Assembly: GCA_902782395.1 (NCBI GenBank)
Contig: CACZNF010000053.1
Location: forward strand, 1-9,480
Source: an uncultured Erysipelotrichaceae bacterium
Lineage (GTDB): Bacteria > Bacillota_I > Bacilli_A > RFN20 > CAG-826
Direction of reading: 5' to 3'
DNA: 9,480 bases
In this document: positions 1-5,451 of the stretch, piece by piece
Numbering within the stretch: the first letter of the stretch is position 1
Layout of the letters: each line of letters starts with the position of its first letter
The notes under the pieces: generated by a model
Seen by the model: the letters and a program-made list of their open reading frames with translations, nothing else
The model's database searches: none
What the model was told of the DNA's origin: nothing
Translations under genes and position numbers: made by a program

Positions 1-984
1 TAATGAAATGATTATCGCTTTTCGCGTATTCAATAATGAAATCATGACGTGTACATGTCGCTCTTTCACCAGCGAACACTCTAATTGTTTCTTTAAATGG
101 AATAGAAGGCACCATTAACGTGGCGGCTTTCTTAACATTACTTAATGTTAATGAATCTGTTGAAACATCATCAGGCTCCGCTAGTTCGCTTGATGGACCA
201 ACGATATAGTTACCTGAAGAGGTAATGGACACTAAGACACCTTTACCTTTCTTACTTGGTAATGGGAAAATTGTGGAATTGACTAATCCAGGAGCGTAAT
301 GATCTAAAAGATAGTATTCACCTTTTCTTGGGGTGATTTCCCAATCAATTGCTTCCACCATGGCGGCAATCTTATCCGCTTTGATACCAGCGGCATTAAT
401 GACGACTTTAGCCATTAATTCGCCCTTATTAGTCTTTACTATATATAAATCCTTATTTTTATTAATATTAATAACTTCATGATTTCTTAAGAAGGAAACA
501 CCATTATCAATAGCGTTTTCCATAGCGTGAACCACTAAGTTAAATGGGTCAATTACTCCTGCTGTTGGAGCGTATAAAGCGCCCTTTACTTCAGGATTAA
601 GATTTGGTTCCATTTTTAAGGTTTCTTCTTTATTTAGAAGTTTTACTTCTACACCATTGGTTTTAGAACGTTCAGCCAGCATTTTTAATGTCTCTAATTG
701 TTCTTCTTCAATAGCGATAGTTAAAGAACCACAGTTAATAAATGGAACATCAAGTTCTTCCACTAACTTTGGAAATAGAGCATTACCTAAAACGTTGAAT
801 TTTGCTTTTATGGATCATAGCCAGAATGGATAATGGCGGAATTTGCACTACTAGTAGCGTTACCTGCATCGTTACTCTTATCTAAAATAACGATGTCTAA
901 TTGGTATTTTGATAACTCCCTAGCGATTAAAGTACCGGTGACACCTGCACCTATAATTAAAACATCATGTATTTGATTAGCCAT
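1..984 (-). pseudogene. FAD-dependent oxidoreductase, GlpO/GlpA/LhgO-like, frameshifted and cut by the window edge
   Basis: DAO-superfamily flavoprotein, most like glycerol-3-phosphate oxidase/dehydrogenase; L-2-hydroxyglutarate oxidase is a close alternative. From ATG 984 the protein begins MANQIHDVLIIGAGVTG, with the dinucleotide-binding GxGxxG at residues 12-17, an acidic strand end (VILDK) and the family motif NSAIIHSGYDP, then stops at TAA 808-810. The protein resumes at once in another frame (KAKFNVLGN from 808) and stays open to base 1 through VDxPF, GSLTIAIEEEQ, AGVIDPFN, VINAAGIKADKIA, PRKGEYYLLD, FPLPSKKGKG and FAGERATCTRHDFIIEYAK, all typical of this family. Known relatives carry about five residues between YDP and the KAK-like motif; here only 2 nt remain, so a deletion near 13 nt is inferred. 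Start 984 is preferred over the in-frame ATG at 1035 because family homology begins there, a promoter-like site lies between, and AAGAGA sits 7 nt upstream. The gene's 3' end lies outside the window. Confidence 0.85.
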
Positions 985-1006
985 ATTATATTCTCTTATC
1001 ACTTTT

Positions 1007-1035
1007 ATTCTACGAATAAGAAAGAATAAATGCAA
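1007..1035 (-). promoter_or_regulatory. Promoter-like site upstream of the FAD oxidoreductase
   Basis: On the minus strand TTGCAT (1030-1035) and TAGAAT (1007-1012) are separated by exactly 17 nt. They match the sigma-A consensus at 3/6 and 5/6. The predicted transcription start near 1000 lies just upstream of ATG 984, which supports that start codon. The site follows directly on the terminator of the upstream lipoprotein gene. Prediction only. Confidence 0.4.
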
Positions 1036-1064
1036 TAAGAAAAGCCCCTCATTATTGAGAGGCT
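1035..1064 (-). terminator. Intrinsic terminator of the 267-aa lipoprotein gene
   Basis: The stem pairs 1057-1064 with 1043-1050 (8 bp with one G-U, plus one further A-U pair closing the loop), followed on the minus strand by TTTTCTTATT. It lies about 25 nt past the stop codon. The core CTCA...TGAGGG recurs in the terminators at 2031-2061 and 3703-3730. Confidence 0.8.
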
Positions 1065-1088
1065 AAGCATTTACTAATTAATTTTTAA

Positions 1089-1892
1089 TTAGGCTTTTGG
1101 CACAAATTCGAATAAGTCGATTGTGGAAATTGAGGTTGTACCATCCGCTCCATCGGCAGCGATATTTTTCACTGTCATGGTGTTTTTACCAGCAACAAGA
1201 GCAACATCCGCCATCTTATAATCAGTGAATGTACCACCTTCGGCTTGACCAGAAATTGTTACGGCAGCATCATTGATTTTGATTTCCATTGTCTCAGCAA
1301 AGACATCGGTATTTGTGGATTGATAGCCACCATGTGCTCTGCAGAAAACGTGGAGTTCATAGTTGCCAGCTTTTTTAGCGTTGAATTCTAATGTTAATGT
1401 TGCACCACTTGGCCAGGCATCAACCATGTTTGTTTCAACGTTATGGGAGTCTTTGAATGTGACGACATCACCTTCACTCTTACCATCTTCGATTTGGACA
1501 ATAATACTATTGCCGTTAACATTAATGGTAATACTACCATTATTGTAACCATCTTTCTTAGCGGTAATGGTCACTTCGCCTTTCTTAAGACCAGTAACTA
1601 AACCATTATTAACTGAAGCAATTGTGGCGTCAGAAGATTCCCATGTCACGCCTTCAACAGCGGCATCGCCCACTTTAGCGGATAATTGCACTGTTTCTTC
1701 TGGATCTAATGTTGTTTTGTTGTCCGCGGCAGTAACTTTAATTGTTTCTTTCTTTGGCACGCTGGAGCTTGGTTGGGATGGTTGACCACTTTCTGAAGCA
1801 TTACTTGGTTGAGCATCGTTATTTCCACAAGCCACTAAACCAAATGTTAATGATAATGCAATAAGTGGTAAAAATAATTTTCCTTTTCTCAT
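1089..1892 (-). CDS. BIG2 plus CBM6/35-like lipoprotein, half-size paralogue (267 aa)
   Basis: Predicted surface lipoprotein. Residues 1-21 form a signal peptide (MRKGKLFLPLIALSLTFG) with lipobox LVAC at 19-22, so Cys22 should be lipidated. A Ser/Pro/Gln-rich spacer (23-47) follows, then one bacterial Ig-like group 2 domain (about 48-125, motif VTWESSD...GLVTGLKKGEVTITA) and a CBM6/CBM35-like beta-sandwich (about 129-267, from VQIEDGKSEGDVVTF to DLFEFVPKA). The Ig domain matches the first Ig domain of the neighbouring paralogues, while the C-terminal domain matches the last domain of the 481-aa paralogue, so the middle two domains are absent. No catalytic motif is visible; glycan binding is inferred from fold resemblance only. 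The start at 1892 is fixed by the signal peptide, yet no Shine-Dalgarno lies at normal distance; a good one sits 60 nt upstream. The gene ends before its own terminator. Confidence 0.88.
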   Translation of the reverse strand: MRKGKLFLPLIALSLTFGLVACGNNDAQPSNASESGQPSQPSSSVPKKETIKVTAADNKTTLDPEETVQLSAKVGDAAVEGVTWESSDATIASVNNGLVTGLKKGEVTITAKKDGYNNGSITINVNGNSIIVQIEDGKSEGDVVTFKDSHNVETNMVDAWPSGATLTLEFNAKKAGNYELHVFCRAHGGYQSTNTDVFAETMEIKINDAAVTISGQAEGGTFTDYKMADVALVAGKNTMTVKNIAADGADGTTSISTIDLFEFVPKA

Positions 1893-1905
1893 TATAAAAA
1901 TTTTG

Positions 1906-1958
1906 TTTGTTATAAAAACACTTCAAAACGAATGTTGTTAATTATAACAAAATCCTTT
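1906..1958 (-). promoter_or_regulatory. Displaced Shine-Dalgarno and leader hairpin before the 267-aa lipoprotein gene
   Basis: On the minus strand AGAGAAAGGA ends at 1953, identical over 10 nt to the working Shine-Dalgarno of the 481-aa paralogue, but ATG 1892 is 60 nt further on. Between them, bases 1942-1951 (TTTGTTATAA) are perfectly complementary to 1906-1915 (TTATAACAAA). The 26-nt loop can itself pair AACA with UGUU and UUC with GAA. No other AGG/GGA purine core precedes the ATG. Folding may bring the site nearer to the start; this is inferred. Confidence 0.6.
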
Positions 1959-1968
1959 CTCTGGTTTC

Positions 1969-1996
1969 ATTATATATGAGCATATGCAATTATTAC
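1969..1996 (-). promoter_or_regulatory. Promoter-like site of the 267-aa lipoprotein gene
   Basis: A perfect TATAAT lies at 1969-1974 within TATATAATG, and a poor -35 (GTAATA, 1991-1996) lies 16 nt upstream. The roughly 30-bp block is similar to the one before the 481-aa paralogue, both containing AATTGyATAyGC, which suggests a duplicated promoter. A second TATAAT at 1941-1946 has no recognisable -35. If the upstream site is used, the Shine-Dalgarno would sit almost at the 5' end of the mRNA. Confidence 0.4.
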
Positions 1997-2030
1997 TAGC
2001 ATTTATCTTATTATTTTAATTTATGAGAGT

Positions 2031-2061
2031 AAAATAAAGGTCCCTCACTAGGTGAGAGACC
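2031..2061 (-). terminator. Intrinsic terminator of the 481-aa lipoprotein gene
   Basis: A 10-bp stem (2052-2061 with 2039-2048, one G-U pair) with a 3-nt loop is followed on the minus strand by TTTATTTT. It lies 27 nt past the stop codon. Confidence 0.88.
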
Positions 2062-2087
2062 AAGTATTTATTTAATGAAAACTACAA

Positions 2088-3533
2088 TTAGGCTTTTGGA
2101 ATGAACTTCATAGCATCGAAGTTAACAGGGTTGTTATCAGCGAGAGCTTTAAGTGTAAGTGTGTTCGCACCGTTATTGAGATCGACATCAGCGATAACAT
2201 AGTCAGCCCAGCTATTGCCGTTCATTGTGACTGTTGTTGCAACAGCATTACCGTTCATCTTGATTTCGAAAGCAGAAGCTAAGTTACCATCAAATTCAAC
2301 ACTGTAAGCAATTCTGGCCACGAAGACCATTGTGTACTTGCCAGCAGCTGGAGCGTTAACAGGAACTGTTAAGACTTCACCTTGTGGGAATGCGTTGGTG
2401 ACTCTAATACCACCATTGGCATCTCTGAATGTAATTTGAGCGTCTGCTTGTTCACCAGCTTCAAATTCAACGTTGAATTGGCCGGAGACGACTTTTTCTG
2501 TAACAGTGACAGCCACTCTCGCGGAAATCATGCCAGCTTTTGTAACTGTAATATTCACATTACCTTTAGCAATAGCGTTAACTTTACCTGTGTTGTCAAC
2601 TGTGGCTTTGGTTTCATCGCTAGAAATGTATGTAGCGCCTTCTGGAGCACCTGTGAGTTGAAGTGTTGAACCTTCTTCGACTGAGAGCTCAGTATTGGTA
2701 ATTGTGATTGTTTCTTTAGCTGGAGCTTGTTTAACGGCGATTGTCGCTGTTTCTTTAGAATAAAGAACGACATCATCCATGTAAGGAGCAGAAGCTTTGA
2801 ATTCTAATAATAAGACGTTGTCACCAACTTTGATGTCTTGTTGTCCTAAGGATACTTCGACGAAGTTGCTGGAATCGCCACCTTCGAATGGTTTACCGGC
2901 TAAGCTGATAGCGGCATCATTGAATTTGACATCCATAACTGCGCCTAAATCTTCAACGGCTGTTCTAGAAGCCATCATGATAGCGATTTCTGCTTTGATA
3001 GCTTTGTCGGATGTGAATGTTAATGTTTCTTTATCACCATTGTCCATGTGGGCGATGCATTGTGCATCAGAAGCATTACCACTTGATCTAGCATAGATTG
3101 GTGTAGCGCCTTCAGCGGCTGTACCCCACCAACCATCAGCGGCGAAGTGATCGGCTTCTTCCATCTTTAAGGTAGCTAAAGCGGCTGGCTTTTTAACTGT
3201 GATGGTGATTTTGCCATCTTGATAGCCTTCTTTGGAAGCGGTAATTGTGACACTACCAGCAGCAATGGCTTTGACTTTACCATTTTCAACAGTGGCAACT
3301 GCTGGATCACTGGATTTCCAGGTGACACCTTCTTGGTCAGCGGTTAATTGAACTTCTTCGTCAATGTCTAATGCTTTTTTGTCACCAGCAGCAGTAACGT
3401 TAATCTTTGGTTTTGCTGGAACAGATGTTGAAGGTTGTTTGCTGGTATCATTGGCTGGTTTGTTACAAGCGACTAAGCCCATACCAAAAAGTAATGAGGC
3501 AGCAATCATAGGGAGAAAAATCTTTTTCTTCAT
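2088..3533 (-). CDS. Intact BIG2-CBM-BIG2-CBM lipoprotein (481 aa)
   Basis: Predicted surface lipoprotein and the intact reference member of the tandem family. The signal peptide (1-22) ends in lipobox LVAC (20-23, Cys23 lipidated). A short Thr/Ser/Pro/Lys linker is followed by Ig-like BIG2 domain 1 (about 41-114, VTWKSSDPAVATV...AAGSVTITA), a CBM6/35-like beta-sandwich 1 (about 116-262, with aromatic motif DGWWGTA at 133-139 and HMDNGDKETLTF), BIG2 domain 2 (about 272-346, YISSDETKATV...AKGNVNITV) and CBM-like domain 2 (about 351-481, from FNVEFEAGE to AMKFIPKA). Domain calls come from recognisable strand patterns, not a search. No hydrolase, sortase or membrane motif is visible. The start is supported by GAAAGGA spaced 8 nt from the ATG. 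A binding or adhesive role at the cell surface is inferred; the ligand is unknown. The gene has its own promoter-like site and terminator. Confidence 0.92.
   Translation of the reverse strand: MKKKIFLPMIAASLLFGMGLVACNKPANDTSKQPSTSVPAKPKINVTAAGDKKALDIDEEVQLTADQEGVTWKSSDPAVATVENGKVKAIAAGSVTITASKEGYQDGKITITVKKPAALATLKMEEADHFAADGWWGTAAEGATPIYARSSGNASDAQCIAHMDNGDKETLTFTSDKAIKAEIAIMMASRTAVEDLGAVMDVKFNDAAISLAGKPFEGGDSSNFVEVSLGQQDIKVGDNVLLLEFKASAPYMDDVVLYSKETATIAVKQAPAKETITITNTELSVEEGSTLQLTGAPEGATYISSDETKATVDNTGKVNAIAKGNVNITVTKAGMISARVAVTVTEKVVSGQFNVEFEAGEQADAQITFRDANGGIRVTNAFPQGEVLTVPVNAPAAGKYTMVFVARIAYSVEFDGNLASAFEIKMNGNAVATTVTMNGNSWADYVIADVDLNNGANTLTLKALADNNPVNFDAMKFIPKA
3016..3065. repeat. 50-nt exact repeat, copy 1 (within the 481-aa lipoprotein gene)
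   Basis: Bases 3016-3065 are identical to 4694-4743, and near-identity continues to about 3079 with only A/G differences at third codon positions. The block encodes the first CBM-like domain around AQCIAHMDNGDKETLTFTS. Identity at silent sites indicates a recent duplication or gene conversion between the paralogues. Confidence 0.92.
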
Positions 3534-3592
3534 TTTAAAATTCCTTTCTCTTTTGTTTAAAATGTTTTCTCATTTGGAATACAACGTCAAAA

Positions 3593-3613
3593 GGGCATCC
3601 TATTCGAATGCCC
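3593..3613 (-). promoter_or_regulatory. Leader hairpin upstream of the 481-aa lipoprotein gene
   Basis: On the minus strand GGGCAT (3608-3613) pairs perfectly with ATGCCC (3593-3598) across a 9-nt loop, followed by TTTT then GACG. It lies between the promoter-like -10 and the Shine-Dalgarno, about 60 nt before the start codon. It could be an attenuator or an mRNA-stabilising hairpin; the U-run is short for an efficient terminator. Confidence 0.4.
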
Positions 3614-3644
3614 CTAAATAACAATGTAATCCCTTTATGAAACC

Positions 3645-3674
3645 ATTATATATTAATGCGTATACAATTGTAAC
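3645..3674 (-). promoter_or_regulatory. Promoter-like site of the 481-aa lipoprotein gene
   Basis: On the minus strand a perfect TATAAT (3645-3650) is preceded at 18 nt by GTTACA (3669-3674, 4/6 to TTGACA). The transcript would carry a leader of about 105 nt. The block resembles the one at 1969-1996 and, more weakly, the one at 5331-5357. Confidence 0.45.
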
Positions 3675-3702
3675 AACTTTTTATTATTTCTTGATAATAG
3701 CA

Positions 3703-3730
3703 CAAAAAAGACCCTCATTATGAGGGCCTT
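3703..3730 (-). terminator. Intrinsic terminator of the broken lipoprotein gene
   Basis: On the minus strand an 8-bp stem (3721-3728 with 3710-3717, one G-U, extendable by A-U pairs) with a UAA loop is followed by six T. It lies about 20 nt past the stop codon. Confidence 0.88.
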
Positions 3731-3748
3731 TATTTGTTTATTTTGCTA

Positions 3749-5226
3749 TTAGGCAACGGTAACAGGAATGAATCTGAATGCGTCTAAAGCAGGAGCTCTT
3801 TCCGCAAATTCGATAACGAATGTATTTTCACCTTGGATAACACTAACGATACCGATTTCAACTTCGACTGTTGGAGCGCCCATCACTTGGTTAGATTCAA
3901 TCTTCGCACCACTATTTGGATTGATTGTTGCACCATTGAGTTTTAATGTGCAGTCAACACCGAAGACAAAGTCTTCTGCCATTTGATAGTGAGAAGCACC
4001 AGCAACGATAAGTTTCATTTGTTGGGCTTTTGGAGAATTGAACTTATAGCTTAATGAGCAAGCAGAGCTAACGTCATAACCGGTAATATAAGCACCACCG
4101 TAGTGACCGTTTTGGATACCACTTGTTCTATCTGTATAGTTATGGAAGCCATCTGGGATTTCTTCGGCATCTTCAGCTTGAACTCTGATTTCACCTTCAA
4201 CACCAGCTTTATCAACGACGACTTCTAATCTAGCGGAATACCAGCCTTGTTTCATCGCGGTAATTGTAGCGGTACCTAATTTATGACCAGTGACTTTACC
4301 GTTTTCGTCAACTGTTGCGACATCTTCCTTACTAGAAACGAATGACATACCTTCTAAAGAAGTTGGTTTTGTAACATTGATTTGGCTTTCTGTATCGATG
4401 TAAGCCGCAATACTTGCTTCGGCTAAAACGATTTGTTCTTTAGCTGGAGCTTCTTTAACGGCGATTGTGGCTTGTTGTTTTGAATAAATGGCTAAATCGT
4501 CGATATATGGAGCGGAAGCTAAGAATGATAATTCTAAGACGTTATCGCCAGAAACGATATTTTGTTCGCTTTGCCTGTCATAGCGATGGCAGCGTTATTG
4601 AATTTAACACCCATCACTGCGCTCATGTCTTCGACACCATTTTGAGAAGCCATCATAATGACTAATTCGGCTTTAATAGCGGCGTTACTTGTAAATGTTA
4701 ATGTTTCTTTATCACCATTGTCCATGTGGGCGATGCATTGTGCGTCGGAAGCATTACCTTCACTTCTAGCATAGATTGGTGACCAACCATCATCGGCTGT
4801 GCCCCACCAACCATCAGCGGAATAGTGATCAGCTTTTTCAAATGCGACTTTAGCTAAAGCTGCTGGTCTTTTAACTGTTAAGGAATAAGAACCATCGTAA
4901 TAGCCTTCTTTAGAAGCTTTGATTTTGACTTCACCTGCTGCAACGGCAGTAACTTTACCTGTGTTGTCAACTGTGGCGATCTTTTCGTCTGCAGATTTCC
5001 ATGTAACACCATCAACACTGGCTTTTAATTGGAGTGTTTGTTCAATGACCAATTCACTAGCGTTCTTGTTGTCTGGGTCTGTGACTTTAATAGTCTCCTT
5101 TTGTGGGGTGACTTGTGATGATTGAGTGTTTTTGCCAGAATCTTCTGCTGGTTTATTACAACCGACTAAACCCATAGCAAAAGCAAGCAAACCAATCATT
5201 GGTAGAAAAATCTTGTTTTTCTTCAT
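3749..5226 (-). pseudogene. BIG2-CBM-BIG2-CBM lipoprotein, frameshifted paralogue of the 481-aa gene
   Basis: From ATG 5226 (AAAGGA 7 nt upstream) the protein has a signal peptide with lipobox LVGC (20-23), BIG2 domain 1 (about 43-119, VTWKSADEKIATV) and the start of CBM-like domain 1 (DGWWGTADDGW at 138-148, HMDNGDKETLTF). At about residue 219 it loses homology and ends at a stop at 4534. Homology resumes in another frame at 4567 as EQNIVSGDNVLELSFLA and runs open to 3749 (272 codons). This part contains the end of CBM domain 1, BIG2 domain 2 (MSFVSSKEDVATV) and CBM-like domain 2 (VQAEDAEEI to AFRFIPVTVA). Against the 481-aa paralogue about 16 codons are reduced to 2 nt, so a deletion near 46 nt is inferred. 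If translated as is, a 230-aa truncated lipoprotein results. No other stop interrupts either part, so the lesion is recent, or is an assembly error. Confidence 0.88.
4694..4743. repeat. 50-nt exact repeat, copy 2 (within the broken lipoprotein gene)
   Basis: Identical to 3016-3065, 1678 bp away in direct orientation. Recombination between the copies would fuse the two lipoprotein genes and remove one unit. Confidence 0.92.
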
Positions 5227-5330
5227 TGTAAAATCCTTTCTTTCATAGAAAACATTATTTCTATTGGACTTAAAAATAACACCCTAAAAACAGAAAAATG
5301 TTACTTTTGTTGTCCCTTTATCTACTTTTT

Positions 5331-5357
5331 ATTATACACATTCATTGCGCCTGTAAA
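5331..5357 (-). promoter_or_regulatory. Promoter-like site of the broken lipoprotein gene
   Basis: On the minus strand TTTACA (5352-5357, 5/6) and a perfect TATAAT (5331-5336) are separated by 15 nt, slightly short of optimal. The leader of about 98 nt begins near ATAAAGGGA, a string also found at the start of the 481-aa gene's leader. Confidence 0.5.
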
Positions 5358-5395
5358 TATATAAAAATAAGAAAAAGTTTAGTATGAGAGAAATA

Positions 5396-5430
5396 TAAAA
5401 AAGAAAAAAGGCCACTTTTTACATGGCCTT
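5396..5430 (-). terminator. Intrinsic terminator of pnp
   Basis: On the minus strand AAGGCCA (5424-5430) pairs with TGGCCTT (5408-5414) across a 9-nt loop and is followed by a T-rich tract (5396-5409). It lies 20 nt past the pnp stop codon. Confidence 0.85.
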
Positions 5431-5431
5431 A

Positions 5432-5451
5432 TATTTCAGCTTATTTCAGCT
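5432..5451. repeat. Two tandem 10-bp copies at the pnp stop codon
   Basis: TATTTCAGCT occurs twice head to tail at 5432-5441 and 5442-5451. The second copy runs into the TAA stop of pnp. It looks like a small slippage duplication; no function is claimed. Confidence 0.8.

Noticed and set aside
797..820. Programmed -1 frameshift in the oxidoreductase
   Set aside because: CCATAAAAG is not a typical slippery heptamer, no stimulatory hairpin is obvious, and even with a shift about four conserved residues would be missing. A deletion explains it more simply.
985..1035. Longer start of the oxidoreductase at ATG 1035, adding MHLFFLIRRIKVIREYN
   Set aside because: Family homology starts at MANQIHDVLIIGAG (984), the extra part overlaps the -35/-10-like site, and 984 has its own purine-rich site upstream.
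1363..3621. Plus-strand open frames opposite the lipoprotein genes (for example 1363-1548, 1567-1785, 2382-2669, 2797-3096, 3364-3621)
   Set aside because: They are mirror images of conserved minus-strand coding sequence, have low-complexity composition and no recognisable domain or convincing start.
3749..4348. Separate 199-aa gene starting at MSFVSSKED
   Set aside because: The same frame is open back to 4567 and encodes sequence aligned to the paralogue; no signal peptide or ribosome binding site marks 4348. It is the second half of the frameshifted lipoprotein gene.
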